Assembly: GCA_963827155.1 (NCBI GenBank)
Contig: CAWGZV010000003.1
Span: forward strand, 372,001-436,000
DNA length: 64,000 nt
Source: UTCFX2 sp963827155
GTDB taxonomy: Bacteria; Chloroflexota; Anaerolineae; Anaerolineales; UBA4823
Reading direction: 5' to 3'
Shown here in pieces: positions 55,900 to 64,000 of this stretch. The position numbers and the translations under genes were made by a program. Under the pieces are notes generated by a model. That model did no database searches. It saw nothing but the letters and a program-made list of their open reading frames with translations, and was not told where the DNA came from. Position 1 is the stretch's first letter; every line of letters starts with the position of its first letter.

Positions 55900-57105
55900 T
55901 TACGGCATTTGATGGATAAACCGCCATAAGCCTGCAGAGGGATTTTCGACTTTGGTGGTTGTCCCCACCACTTCATACCAGGTGTTCCCAGGCTTGAAGG
56001 GGTAAGATGAACCATCCTGGAATGTCAGGAATAGGACCGAGTTTTTTGCGGGTCTGTTCCAAACCACCTGGAAAACCTGCCCATCCCGAAAAGCATAAGC
56101 CGGACCGCTTCCCGAGAGGTTGATCTCAACCACTTCGCTGACCCCCGGCTTTGTATCGAAGGCGTACTGGTGAGGCGCAAATACCACGACGACGTTATCC
56201 GCCGCGATCTGCTCATTTGTCAGCCCGTCAACCAGCGCAGCTACATTTTCCAACGCTGCGTCTTGAGCTTCCTGCGTATCCTGGTAGCGCAAATAACGCC
56301 CGGTCTGCGGGTTGTAATCCCATAATAGATAGGCGCTGATCGAATATCTGATCGATGCCTGAGTTCCTGCCTGACCGCCCGGCGGGGTTGTCTCACTAAA
56401 ATACATCCCACCGAGATTCTGGCGGGTGTTATCCACCCCTCTTTCACTGGCATATTTGCTTAATTCACTCGTGTTTGCTACCAGCTCGTTCTTACCATTC
56501 GGATCGACGCGGCACATTGGCGGGCAGTTCGCCTGCCCTTCCACGACCAGGCGGTTGCCAATATCTGATCCAAAGAGCCGGCTGTAAGTGCGCTGCTCTG
56601 CGCTGCCGAATGCAAAGATCGATTGATACATCGAGACCAGGGATTGATCCAGCAGTCGCGCCGACCGCACCGGTCCGACTGTTTCGGCATTCCGGCCCAA
56701 AAAGATGGCGTGCAGGCGGGTTAAACCGAAGTTTTGGTAATAGTCATAAACGATATCAGCTGCCGAAACGCCAGAGGGAGGCCGCTGACCGCGCGGGAAA
56801 AGCTGAACTTTCACTGCGACGGGTCTGCGCTCGAGCAGCGCGTTATCCTGGACCGGCTGTCCGCTTAATGGACTGATGTTCTCTGGAAAATTTTGCGGTC
56901 CATAGGCAACCGGCTCTGGGGCAGGCTCGGGGTTTGCAGTAGGCTCAGCAGTTGGGATTTCTGTTGGGGGGGCTGTTGTCGGCGTATCACTTGCGGTTGG
57001 CGCAGCGGTTGGGTCTGTAGGCGCTAAGTCAGGTGTCGCCTGATTCACTGTACAAGACACCAGCATGATCCCGAGAAGTGCAAAGATAGCCAATCTTTTC
57101 ATCAT
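55900..57105 (-). CDS. DUF3048 (YerB-like) lipoprotein
   Basis: 401 residues. Lipoprotein signal (LAIFALLGIMLVSCTVN), a Thr/Pro/Ala linker of about 45 residues, then the DUF3048 domain: SPLSGQPVQDNALLERRPV, SAADIVYDYYQNFGLTRLH, NAETVGPVRSARLLD and, near the C-terminus, NVVVVFAPHQYAFD, PGNTWYEVVGTT. YerB-type proteins sit on the outer face of the membrane; their activity is unknown. ATG 57105 begins the signal peptide; an in-frame TTG 24 bp upstream has a closer ribosome site but adds charged residues. Confidence 0.85.
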   Translation of the reverse strand: MMKRLAIFALLGIMLVSCTVNQATPDLAPTDPTAAPTASDTPTTAPPTEIPTAEPTANPEPAPEPVAYGPQNFPENISPLSGQPVQDNALLERRPVAVKVQLFPRGQRPPSGVSAADIVYDYYQNFGLTRLHAIFLGRNAETVGPVRSARLLDQSLVSMYQSIFAFGSAEQRTYSRLFGSDIGNRLVVEGQANCPPMCRVDPNGKNELVANTSELSKYASERGVDNTRQNLGGMYFSETTPPGGQAGTQASIRYSISAYLLWDYNPQTGRYLRYQDTQEAQDAALENVAALVDGLTNEQIAADNVVVVFAPHQYAFDTKPGVSEVVEINLSGSGPAYAFRDGQVFQVVWNRPAKNSVLFLTFQDGSSYPFKPGNTWYEVVGTTTKVENPSAGLWRFIHQMP

Positions 57106-57178
57106 TTTGGTTCTTTTAATTCCTTTCAATCGCTTGTAGATGAACTACGGGGGATTATCATACCTCAGAAGAAGGACT

Positions 57179-57209
57179 TTGCCAATTCCCTCCCCATTTT
57201 TGATATAAT
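57179..57209 (+). promoter_or_regulatory. Promoter for a near-leaderless DUF2085 transcript
   Basis: TTGCCA at 57179-57184, 19-bp spacer, TATAAT at 57204-57209 preceded by TG (extended -10). Transcription should begin at about 57216-57218, at or next to the ATG at 57218. No ribosome site precedes that ATG, which fits a leaderless mRNA. Confidence 0.6.
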
Positions 57210-57217
57210 TTGTGAGA

Positions 57218-58036
57218 ATGATCAATATCAAGCCGATGGGCAGGACTCTTCCGGCTCTAGGTAAAGGCGCCGCAATGGTCCTGGTGGGTCTTTTATTATT
57301 TGGTTGGTTGATCCTCACCCCTGGCGGTTTATTGGGCAAAGCGGATGCGGTCGGATATGCTGTTTGTCACCGGATCGACGCTCGCTCTTTTTTTATGGGA
57401 GATCGGCAGCTTCCGCTGTGCGCACGCTGTTCAGGGATGTATCTGGGTGCAGTCACCGGTTTGGTCCTTCAGGCCTTTGTCTCTCGACGCCGGGCCGGCA
57501 TGCCGCATTGGCGGCTCTGGATTGTGTTTGCTTTTTTCGTAGCTGCCTTCGCGATCGATGGGATCAACTCTTACCTTCATCTATTCCCTGGGGCCCCATC
57601 GCTCTATGAGCCCAGCAACCTGGGCAGGCTGCTTACCGGAAGCGGTATGGGTCTGGTGATCGCGTTTGTGATTTACCCCGCTTTCAACCAGACTGCCTGG
57701 AAATCCCTGGATATGGAGCCTGCTTTGAGCGGCTTTGTTCCATTGGCAGCCGCGATCATTTTGACCCTCTTGATCGATTGGCTGGTGTGGTTGGATAATT
57801 CGCTGCTCCTTTATGTTTTTGCTCTGGTGAGCGCTTTCGGTGTGCTGCTGCTGCTGACAATGGTTTACGGCGTTTTTTGGATGATGATCTTGAAACTGGA
57901 CAACCGCCTTGTGAAATTCTCGGGGCTCATCACGCCGCTCTGGTTAGGTTTTGGCACTGCATTGGTGCAGATCGCTGTGTTTGATCTGCTTCGCTATTTT
58001 TTGACCGGCTCTTGGGATGGTTTTCACCTCGGTTAG
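57218..58036 (+). CDS. DUF2085 membrane protein
   Basis: 272 residues with about six membrane helices. The family signature is complete: YAVCHRIDARSFFMG and LPLCARCSGMYLGAV, with three Cys and a His that could bind a metal. Later helices (WRLWIVFAFFVAAFAID; MGLVIAFVIYPAFNQ). Function is unknown for the family. First gene of a three-gene unit; the next starts 11 bp after its stop. Confidence 0.85.
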   Translation: MINIKPMGRTLPALGKGAAMVLVGLLLFGWLILTPGGLLGKADAVGYAVCHRIDARSFFMGDRQLPLCARCSGMYLGAVTGLVLQAFVSRRRAGMPHWRLWIVFAFFVAAFAIDGINSYLHLFPGAPSLYEPSNLGRLLTGSGMGLVIAFVIYPAFNQTAWKSLDMEPALSGFVPLAAAIILTLLIDWLVWLDNSLLLYVFALVSAFGVLLLLTMVYGVFWMMILKLDNRLVKFSGLITPLWLGFGTALVQIAVFDLLRYFLTGSWDGFHLG

Positions 58037-58047
58037 AGGAGGTAAAG

Positions 58048-58620
58048 ATGGAGCTTTTAACCGGAATTTTTTCTGCTTTTGGTCTTTCTGCCAGCGCCGG
58101 GCTTAATGCCTATATCCCCCTGCTGACAATCGCGCTGCTCGCCCGTTATACAAACCTGGTTCGGCTCGCCTCTCCATGGGACACGCTGACTAATCCCTGG
58201 GTCATTGGGCTGTTGGTCCTGCTCCTGAGCATCGAATTCTTTGCAGACAAAGTCCCTGCTGTCAACCACGTTAACGACCTCCTCCAAACATTTGTCCGAC
58301 CTGTGGCAGGCGCCGTGGTTTTCGCGGCCAGCGCCAAAGTATTCACTGAAATCCACCCGGTGCTTGCCATGGCTTCTGGATTGCTGGTTGCAGGCGGGGT
58401 TCATGCCGTAAAATCTGCCGCGGTCCGCCCGGCTGTCACGGCAACAACCGCCGGCGCCGGTAATGTGCCGGTCAGCATCCTGGAAGATATGATCTCGACC
58501 ATCTTATCAATCCTTTCGATTGTGATCCCGGTCTTGATCGCAATGGTCATTATCTTGTTCACTTCCTGGGTAGTTTGGCATTTATGGCGCAGCGCGAATA
58601 AAGTGCGCCTCCAAGTCTAG
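58048..58620 (+). CDS. DUF4126 membrane protein
   Basis: 190 residues. LSASAGLNAYIPLLTIALLA at the start, LSIEFFADKVPAVNHVNDLL and AGGVHAVKSAAVRPAVTAT are characteristic of the DUF4126 family. About five helices. ATG 58048 follows GAGGAGG. Together with the DUF2085 and small membrane proteins it may form one complex. Function unknown. Confidence 0.83.
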   Translation: MELLTGIFSAFGLSASAGLNAYIPLLTIALLARYTNLVRLASPWDTLTNPWVIGLLVLLLSIEFFADKVPAVNHVNDLLQTFVRPVAGAVVFAASAKVFTEIHPVLAMASGLLVAGGVHAVKSAAVRPAVTATTAGAGNVPVSILEDMISTILSILSIVIPVLIAMVIILFTSWVVWHLWRSANKVRLQV

Positions 58621-58660
58621 ACGTTCATATTCATCATCATTCAGCCTGGAGGAAATAGAT

Positions 58661-58867
58661 ATGGATCAAGATTTCGGAACACCTATTCCGCCCCTCGAAG
58701 ATCAGCCCCCCAAGAAAAGCAATACGACCCTGATCATCATCATTGTTGTGCTTGTACTGCTCTGCTGCTGCTGTGTGCTTTTGGCCGCTGCGGTCGCGGG
58801 CATGTGGCAGTACGGCGACCAGCTTTTTGGGATAACCTGGCTCCCACAGCTTCTTTCAATCGTCTGA
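58661..58867 (+). CDS. Small single-helix membrane protein with Cys cluster
   Basis: 68 residues. A short Pro-rich cytoplasmic or N-terminal tail (PIPPLEDQPPKKSN), one long helix with four consecutive Cys (IVVLVLLCCCCVLLAAA), then a short tail. GGAGGAAAT precedes ATG 58661. It lies 40 bp after the DUF4126 gene and just before a strong terminator, so it is the last gene of that unit. No known family. Confidence 0.7.
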   Translation: MDQDFGTPIPPLEDQPPKKSNTTLIIIIVVLVLLCCCCVLLAAAVAGMWQYGDQLFGITWLPQLLSIV

Positions 58868-58886
58868 TCCGCAGACAATTTAAATC

Positions 58887-58936
58887 AGCCAGCAAGCGTG
58901 CGAGCGCATCGAATGATCGCACGCTTGCTGGCTTTA
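58887..58936 (+). terminator. Strong terminator after the DUF2085 unit
   Basis: 17-bp perfect stem AGCCAGCAAGCGTGCGA / TCGCACGCTTGCTGGCT, 13-nt loop, then TTAATAT. It begins 20 bp after the small gene. It may also act on the convergent thiamine operon that ends at 59040; the 100 bases between show nothing else. Confidence 0.8.
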
Positions 58937-59039
58937 ATATCATTTTCTCGATAAATAAACCGCCAATTCCATTAGGGGTATTATTCGATTTTGCATTCCC
59001 AGCAGCGGAGCCGATATGCCGCGGTATTGGAAACGGGGG

Positions 59040-60131
59040 CTACTCGAGCAGAATTTGAACAGCTTCGTCTGGATTGAAGCTTATGCTGAGCTCTTCGCCT
59101 GGTGCAGGAAGCGGCAGGTGCGAAGGAAAATCGAATCGGAAGGTTATCTCGCCAATAGAGAGAAATACCCGGTTGGTTTCTCCCCGAAAAATGACCTGGG
59201 CAACCTTACCAGCAGCGCGGAACGAGCCATTGTCGTCCGCAAATGCGGTGTCTGGGCGCAGCAAGACCAGAACCCTATCCGCGTTCCTTACCCCTGTTGG
59301 CAATGAAGAAAGTGGGATCTCTCCCAAGGTCGTCGCCACGCCGATCTCTTCCCCTTCCAGCATAATTTCACCCGCCATCAGGTTTTCCAGACCGAGAAAT
59401 CTGGCTGCAAAGGCAGTTTTAGGCTGGCGGTAGATTTGGCTCGGGGTCCCGATCTGCACGATCTTTCCCAAATTCATTAGAATTATGCGGTCTGCAACTG
59501 AGAAAGCCTCCTCCTGGTCGTGGGTCACATAGATCGCTGTCTGCCGGCTTGCCCGTAAGATTTCTCGAAGATCGACCATTAAGCGCTCGCGCAGCGTCCG
59601 ATCCATCGAACCAAGCGGTTCGTCGAGCATCAGCAGCTTGGGATTAGGCGCCAGCGAACGCGCGAGTGCCACCCGCTGAGCTTCTCCGCCAGAGAGCGTG
59701 TTCACGTCTCGCTTCCCAAAATTCGGAAGCCCTACCAGCGCAAGCACCTCTTGCACCCTGGATTGGATTTCTTCCTTGGAAGCGCCTTTCATCCTCAAAC
59801 CAAATGCCACATTTGATTGCACATCCAGGTGCGGAAAGAGCGCAAAATCTTGAAACATTAACCCAAAACCGCGCTGATGGGTCGCGCTCCCCTCGAGCGG
59901 ATCCGAATTCCAGAACAATGCCCCTTGATCTGGCTCCTCCAGACCGGCGATAATGGTCAGCAGCGTGGATTTTCCGCAGCCGCTTGGCCCCAGGACTGCC
60001 ACAATTTCACGCTCGGCAACCTGAAAGCTGATTCCTTGAAGCGCGGTTTGCTCACCGAAGGATTTGTGGATATTTCGGAGCTCCAACCCGCGGCCCTCTT
60101 CTGATCCGGGAAAGCCTGTTCTAATGTCCAA
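59040..60131 (-). CDS. ABC transporter ATPase of the thiamine operon (ThiQ role, PotA-like length)
   Basis: 363 residues. Walker A GPSGCGKSTLLTIIAG, signature TLSGGEAQRVALARSL, Walker B LLMLDEPLGSMD, His switch YVTHDQEEAF, then a C-terminal TOBE-like regulatory domain (VLLRPDTAFADDNGSF). ThiQ of enterobacteria has only about 230 residues; the longer form resembles FbpC/PotA. Starts at TTG 60131, directly after the permease stop. Last gene of the operon and supplies energy for thiamine import. Confidence 0.87.
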   Translation of the reverse strand: MDIRTGFPGSEEGRGLELRNIHKSFGEQTALQGISFQVAEREIVAVLGPSGCGKSTLLTIIAGLEEPDQGALFWNSDPLEGSATHQRGFGLMFQDFALFPHLDVQSNVAFGLRMKGASKEEIQSRVQEVLALVGLPNFGKRDVNTLSGGEAQRVALARSLAPNPKLLMLDEPLGSMDRTLRERLMVDLREILRASRQTAIYVTHDQEEAFSVADRIILMNLGKIVQIGTPSQIYRQPKTAFAARFLGLENLMAGEIMLEGEEIGVATTLGEIPLSSLPTGVRNADRVLVLLRPDTAFADDNGSFRAAGKVAQVIFRGETNRVFLSIGEITFRFDFPSHLPLPAPGEELSISFNPDEAVQILLE

Positions 60132-60974
60132 CTAAAACTCTCCGACATCGGCGATGCGGAAGCGTTCGATCGCCAATATGCTCAGCCCCGTAACCACACA
60201 GAGAATGGAGCTGAGCGCAAGCGCCTTCCCCAAGTTGAGCGCACCGGGCTGCGAGAGAAACCGGAAGATCATTACCGGGATAGTAGGATATTCCGGCCGC
60301 GAAATCAGGGCGGTCGCCCCAAATTCCCCAAGCGAGATGGTAAAGGCGAACGTTGCCGCAACCAGCAGCGCCCGTCCGATCAGCGGCATGTCAATAAAGC
60401 GCGCGACCTGAGATGGGGCAGCCCCCATCACTGCCGCGGCTTGCCTCAGGCGGGGTTTAATGCTGCTGAGAGAAGGGATCAGGCTTCGCACCACAAAAGG
60501 GAATGCCACCAGGGTGTGGGCGAGCGGCACCAGGATTGGTGATGCGCGCAGGTCGAACGGAGGGGTATCGAGGGCGACGATAAATCCCAACCCCAGCGTC
60601 ACCGCCGAGGTCCCGAGCGGCAGCATCAAGAGCGGCTCGAACAATCGGCTCTGGATTGAATCACGCCGACGGCTCAGCGCCCACGAGGCCGGTAAACCTA
60701 AGGCAAGCGCCAGCACGACTGTCGCGGCGGCATAAACGATGGAGACGGCAATCGCGGTCGATGGGGGAGCGTAGAAGTAGGATTGGTTTGCTTCCTCACT
60801 CAGAAGTTTGTAATAAGCGAGTGTTGGCTGGATCGTAACATCATAGCCTCCCCCGCTTATCAAATCAATCCGGACAAATGAGCGGGTGACCAGGGCAATC
60901 AGTGGGAGTGTGAGCAGACTGAAAAGCGCCGCCAGGTACAGTCCCGCCAGGATTCGGCTTCTAGGGCTGACCAA
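60132..60974 (-). CDS. ABC transporter permease 2 of the thiamine operon
   Basis: 280 residues, about six membrane helices and an EAA loop (RLRQAAAVMGAAPSQVARFI). Equivalent to the C-terminal half of the fused ThiP permease. Starts at TTG 60974, overlapping permease 1 by 14 bp. Confidence 0.87.
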   Translation of the reverse strand: MVSPRSRILAGLYLAALFSLLTLPLIALVTRSFVRIDLISGGGYDVTIQPTLAYYKLLSEEANQSYFYAPPSTAIAVSIVYAAATVVLALALGLPASWALSRRRDSIQSRLFEPLLMLPLGTSAVTLGLGFIVALDTPPFDLRASPILVPLAHTLVAFPFVVRSLIPSLSSIKPRLRQAAAVMGAAPSQVARFIDMPLIGRALLVAATFAFTISLGEFGATALISRPEYPTIPVMIFRFLSQPGALNLGKALALSSILCVVTGLSILAIERFRIADVGEF

Positions 60975-61887
60975 TCTGCGTGCCTGGAAAGACCTGGGGC
61001 GCAGAGAAATCGGACGAGTGAAGTCCTGCGGTCAGGCGCGTGTAAAGGACTGTTAACCCAAGCGTAAACCCAAGCTGGATGATCGAAAGCACGGCAGCGA
61101 GCGGGAGGTTGAACAAGCTGATGGTTTGGGTGTAGATTTCCACCTCAAGCGTCGCAAATCGCGGACCGCCGAGCACCAGGATCACGCCGAAGGAGGTGAA
61201 ATCGAAAATAAAGATCAGCAATGCTGCCGAGGCAATCGCTGAAATCAGCAGCGGGAGAAGCACACGGCGCAGTGTTTGCCAGCCGTTCGCGCCTAAAACC
61301 CTTGCTGCCTGGGTGATCCGAGGATCGAGATGCGACCAAAAATCCCCCACGATCCGAAGCACGATTGTTGTATTGTAGAAAATATGGGCGATCAGGATCG
61401 CCGTGAATGAATGGACAAACTGGATCGGCGGCTGATTAAGATCCAGGGCTGCCATCAGCAGCAGGTTGATCCAGCCGCGCGGCCCAAGCAGGGCGCTGAA
61501 CGCTGCAGCTACAACCAGAGTCGGAAGTACAAACGAGATCCCAGTCGCCGCCAGGATCAGGCTTTTACCCCTGATCTGGTATCGGGCGAGCAGGTAGGCG
61601 CCAGGCAGCCCAAAAAGCAAGGTCAGCAGCGTGGAGAGAGCCGCCTGCCAGATGGTGAACCACAGCAAGCCTCGCAGCACATCCGACCGGGCGATCTGCA
61701 GGAACGGCGCCGCCAGGCTGCCCTCCAACCGGGCGAAGCTTTCCTTCAGGATGCTTGCCATCGGGTAGAAATAAAACAGCGTCAAGAAACCCAATGGGGC
61801 TATCCAGGGCAGGAATTCACCCCAGGCGATCTTCAATCGCGAGGTCGGTTTCAGCGAAGAACGGCTTGCGTCCACTCGTTGAGCCAT
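60961..61887 (-). CDS. ABC transporter permease 1 of the thiamine operon
   Basis: 308 residues, about six membrane helices and EAA loop (RITQAARVLGANGWQTLRR). Equivalent to the N-terminal half of ThiP; splitting into two genes is common in Gram-positive-type and Chloroflexota operons. ATG 61887 lies inside the thiB 3' end (37-bp overlap). Confidence 0.87.
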   Translation of the reverse strand: MAQRVDASRSSLKPTSRLKIAWGEFLPWIAPLGFLTLFYFYPMASILKESFARLEGSLAAPFLQIARSDVLRGLLWFTIWQAALSTLLTLLFGLPGAYLLARYQIRGKSLILAATGISFVLPTLVVAAAFSALLGPRGWINLLLMAALDLNQPPIQFVHSFTAILIAHIFYNTTIVLRIVGDFWSHLDPRITQAARVLGANGWQTLRRVLLPLLISAIASAALLIFIFDFTSFGVILVLGGPRFATLEVEIYTQTISLFNLPLAAVLSIIQLGFTLGLTVLYTRLTAGLHSSDFSAPQVFPGTQIGQP

Positions 61888-62948
61888 TTCTCGCGGTTTG
61901 CAGCAATGTCCTGCGGGCTGACATAAGCCGTCTCGGCAGGAACTGCCAGGAATTTTTCAAAGGTTTCTCCCAGGCTTGCCTGCCGGTTGACCGGAAAGAC
62001 AAACATTTGCATCGGCAGATCTTCCTGAAAGGTTGTGGAAAGCATAAAATCGACCCATTTCTCTGCCATGGAGCGGTTTGGGGCGCCTTGCAGAATCCCG
62101 ACAAATTCGATCTGCCGAAAGCAGGTCCCGGGCGTTATCACGGCCTCGGTCGGCGGTTCGCTCAGCTCGGTTTCAGCGTAGATTAACTCAAATACGGGGC
62201 TGGAATTGTAGGATACGACGATCGGACGCGGTCCTTTGCCCGACGAACCGCTGAATTCGGTGTAGTAAGCGGTCTCCCAGCCGTCTACCACAAGCACGTC
62301 ATTTTCCACAAGCTTCTTCCAGTAATCCAGGTAGCCGTTCTCGCCGTATTGGGCGATGGTCGTCAGCATGAAAGCCAGACCTGGTGAGGATGTCGCTGGA
62401 TTTTCAACCACCAGCAGGCTCTTGTATTCAGGGTTGGTCAGATCATCCAGGGTTTCAGGAGGTTTGAGACCGTGGTCCTGCAGGAATGCCCGGTCGTAAT
62501 TCAGGCATACGTCGCCGTAGTCAGCCGGCAGCGCCCCAAAGTTTGGGTCAAGCTTGAAGCTGTCTGGGATGTCTTGCAGCAGCGCCGAGCGATAAGAGGC
62601 GAAAATCCCTTCGTCCAGCGCCCGGCTCAAAAAAGTGTTGTCCACACCGTAGAAAACATCTGCAAGCGGGTTGTCTTTGGCAAGGATCGCCTTATTGAGC
62701 GCTGTGCCGGTGTCTCCGCTCTTGAGGAACTGCACCTTTACCCCGTTCTCCTTTTCGAAAACTGCAAGCGCCTCCTCAGAAATAGCAAAAGAGTCGTGGG
62801 TCATCACCCGCAGCTCGCCGGGAGCTGTAGATGGGTTATTTATAGGCGTTGGAGCGGGGGTACTCACCGGGGTGCAGCCAGCCAGAACGATTATCGCGGC
62901 TGTGCCAAGCAGCCTTAAGCCGACCGATTTCCATTTTATTGTGTCCAT
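61851..62948 (-). CDS. thiB: Thiamine (or thiamine-derivative) binding lipoprotein
   Basis: 365 residues. Lipobox AIIVLAGCTPV, short Pro/Thr linker, then a type-2 binding protein: LRVMTHDSFAISEEALAVF, ADVFYGVDNTFLSRALDEG, ALPADYGDVCLNYDRAFL, VVSYNSSPVFELIYAE, ITPGTCFRQIEFVGIL. The pattern is that of ThiB/TbpA. AAAGGAG precedes ATG 62948. It lies 37 bp after thiN under the TPP riboswitch, which supports thiamine as ligand. Confidence 0.92.
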   Translation of the reverse strand: MDTIKWKSVGLRLLGTAAIIVLAGCTPVSTPAPTPINNPSTAPGELRVMTHDSFAISEEALAVFEKENGVKVQFLKSGDTGTALNKAILAKDNPLADVFYGVDNTFLSRALDEGIFASYRSALLQDIPDSFKLDPNFGALPADYGDVCLNYDRAFLQDHGLKPPETLDDLTNPEYKSLLVVENPATSSPGLAFMLTTIAQYGENGYLDYWKKLVENDVLVVDGWETAYYTEFSGSSGKGPRPIVVSYNSSPVFELIYAETELSEPPTEAVITPGTCFRQIEFVGILQGAPNRSMAEKWVDFMLSTTFQEDLPMQMFVFPVNRQASLGETFEKFLAVPAETAYVSPQDIAANREKWLNEWTQAVLR

Positions 62949-62985
62949 CGCTTTCTCCTTTCAGACACATCCGATCGAACGTTGC

Positions 62986-63651
62986 TCAATTACGGATGAC
63001 AATACACAGCAGCATGCCTTCTTCCAGCTCGACCGCACCCCAATCCTCCAGCAGGGTATTGCTTATTCCGCGGGTGCTCCCAACATGGAGGGTCTCTCCG
63101 ATCAATGGATATTCCAGGTTCTGGGTGGTGATACCCCTCGCAGAACCGCCGATTGGGATGAGTGAGACGGTATCTCCGGAATGACCGCGTACTACCAGCC
63201 TTTCTCCGGGGACCAAATAACGGATTTCCTGTTTCTGATCGAGCAAATGGATGTTCAGGTGGGGATAAGCGCCTGCCAGCAGGATATTGGCGATCGTCTG
63301 GTCCCAGCGGGCGCCAAGCGCCCCGTAAATCAAAATATCTCTGGGTTTTAGCGAAGCGGCGTGCTGGATTGCCAGCTCCAGATCGGTGAAGTCTTTCTTC
63401 GCTGGAAACTCGATCAGCTCAGCGCCTTTGGCTTTGAGCGCCGCAAGGGTTTCTGCTTCGAGCGAATCAAAATCTCCGATCACATAATTTGGCTGGATGC
63501 CTAGTTCGAGGCAGTGTTTCGCTCCGCCGTCCGCCGCGATGATAATATCGGCTTTTTCAGTCTGAACGGGTGGTTTAAGCTCTCCGTTTGCGAAGATGAT
63601 CGCTCGCAGCCCTCGTTCTTTCGCAAGTTCCTGTTTCATGGATTTCTGCAA
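62986..63651 (-). CDS. thiN: Thiamine pyrophosphokinase
   Basis: 221 residues. IIAADGGAKHCLELGIQPN, VIGDFDSLEAETL, KKDFTDLELAIQHA, GALGARWDQTIANILL (ATP and thiamine contacts) and a C-terminal substrate region (GGSARGITTQNLEYPL; GISNTLLEDWG). It converts imported thiamine to TPP, the ligand of the upstream riboswitch, so the operon is under product control. TTG 63651 has GGTGGAGG six bases upstream; ATG 63639 is the alternative. Confidence 0.93.
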   Translation of the reverse strand: MQKSMKQELAKERGLRAIIFANGELKPPVQTEKADIIIAADGGAKHCLELGIQPNYVIGDFDSLEAETLAALKAKGAELIEFPAKKDFTDLELAIQHAASLKPRDILIYGALGARWDQTIANILLAGAYPHLNIHLLDQKQEIRYLVPGERLVVRGHSGDTVSLIPIGGSARGITTQNLEYPLIGETLHVGSTRGISNTLLEDWGAVELEEGMLLCIVIRN

Positions 63652-63704
63652 AGAAAACCTCCACCCAGTTCTACGTTCCACCGGAGGAGGCGCTTTTCCT
63701 ATAA

Positions 63705-63750
63705 CCCAGGGATGCTGTTCCAATCCCCCTTCAGCATCGCAAGCCCTGGG
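63705..63750 (-). promoter_or_regulatory. Expression-platform hairpin of the thi operon
   Basis: CCCAGGG pairs with CCCTGGG and ATGCTG with CAGCAT, enclosing a 14-nt loop that contains AAGGGGG. It lies between the TPP aptamer and thiN. There is no T run after it, so the control could be by translation or by Rho rather than by an intrinsic terminator. Confidence 0.5.
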
Positions 63751-63764
63751 CTGAGCTTTTTTGC

Positions 63765-63852
63765 CCTTCCTCCGCCGGTATTACCCGGATCAGGTTCTGC
63801 GGGTCGAGAGCTGGGATGCTCTCCTCTCAGCCTGGAAACCAAGCTCCCCGTG
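63765..63852 (-). promoter_or_regulatory. TPP riboswitch (THI element)
   Basis: Canonical aptamer on the minus strand: GGGGAGC, GGCTGAGAGGAGAG, CGACCCGCAGAACCTGATCC, GGGTAATACCGGCGGAGGA. All conserved blocks (CTGAGA, GAACCTGAT, TAATACC, GCG.AGG) are present. It heads the thiN-thiB-permease-permease-ATPase operon and represses it when TPP is plentiful (established for the class). Confidence 0.95.
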
Positions 63853-63897
63853 TTTGCTTAATAATTCTGCTGCTGTGCTCTGTCGATGTCTTAAACA

Positions 63898-63926
63898 AGT
63901 ATAGTCATGCGAACACATGTTGTCAA
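63898..63926 (-). promoter_or_regulatory. Consensus promoter of the thi operon
   Basis: Minus strand TTGACA (63926-63921), exactly 17 bp, TATACT (63903-63898). Transcription would start around 63890, about 40 nt before the riboswitch. The last 74 bases of the window (63927-64000) show no feature I can name. Confidence 0.85.
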
Positions 63927-64000
63927 GGCGAGAGCCGCAAGAAGCTACCTTACCCGACGCTTCCATTCTTCTTTCAGCTGGAGCTGGCGTGGGCTCGAGC

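Overview
The window looks like a chromosomal segment of a bacterium of the phylum Chloroflexota, most likely an Anaerolineae-type lineage. This is an inference from gene content. The signs are lipoproteins with long Pro/Thr linkers, a fused E1 alpha/beta 2-oxoacid dehydrogenase, an FHA-ABC exporter, menaquinone-type respiration (MenA, a cytochrome bc complex, an ETF:menaquinone-oxidoreductase-like protein), TadE/TadG surface proteins, and frequent TTG/GTG starts with overlapping stop/start codons. There is no phage, no insertion sequence and no CRISPR array. At least 15 genes carry clean single-base frame changes, mostly one extra base in a short homopolymer and clustered at 17-40 kb. I read these mainly as sequence or assembly errors and annotate the genes across the breaks.

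Layout. 0-16.8 kb is mostly on the minus strand: a 2-oxoacid dehydrogenase pair (E2, E1) with its own promoter and operator-like inverted repeat, a nuclease with an Excalibur tail (plus strand), a conserved hypothetical, a large triple-FHA ABC exporter, a DUF488 protein, an FAD amine oxidase with a homocysteine methyltransferase-like protein, a membrane Fe-S oxidoreductase, and an S41 protease/L,D-transpeptidase pair. 16.9-24.9 kb holds menA, a NitT/TauT-type ABC transporter behind a divergent TPP-riboswitch-like leader, a Roadblock/V4R/glycosyltransferase/MFS group and rsmA.

25-35.2 kb is the most distinctive region. An ECF sigma factor with its own candidate promoter and a DUF5667 partner is followed by a TadE protein with PKD-like repeats, an 820-residue secreted protein, a second TadE protein and two tandem TadG-like paralogues. 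None of the Tad ATPase, platform or secretin genes is present. The first TadG copy has a low-GC middle that encodes the same protein architecture. An SRP RNA gene on the minus strand closes this region.

35.4-41.9 kb carries a menaquinol:cytochrome c oxidoreductase operon (Rieske, full-length cytochrome b with a C-terminal extension, two multihaem cytochromes c), then a small membrane protein and a molybdopterin-oxidoreductase-like protein without an N-terminal Fe-S motif. 41.9-46.5 kb has DUF1801 and DinB proteins, a serine-biosynthesis operon (class V aminotransferase, SerA, DUF1015) and tRNA-Ser(GGA). 46.5-53.8 kb has a GH1 glycosidase, then thiolase, folK, a small protein, folP and aconitase. 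53.8-59 kb has a coiled-coil membrane protein, an ANT(6)-like adenylyltransferase, a DUF3048 lipoprotein and a DUF2085/DUF4126/small-membrane-protein operon with a near-leaderless promoter. 59-64 kb is a thiamine operon with a consensus promoter and a canonical TPP riboswitch, then thiN, thiB, two permeases and an ATPase.

Together the genes describe a heterotrophic, menaquinone-respiring cell that oxidises oxoacids and fatty acids, salvages thiamine or its precursors through two transporters probably under TPP control, makes folate and serine, and displays a large set of Tad-class surface proteins under an ECF sigma factor.
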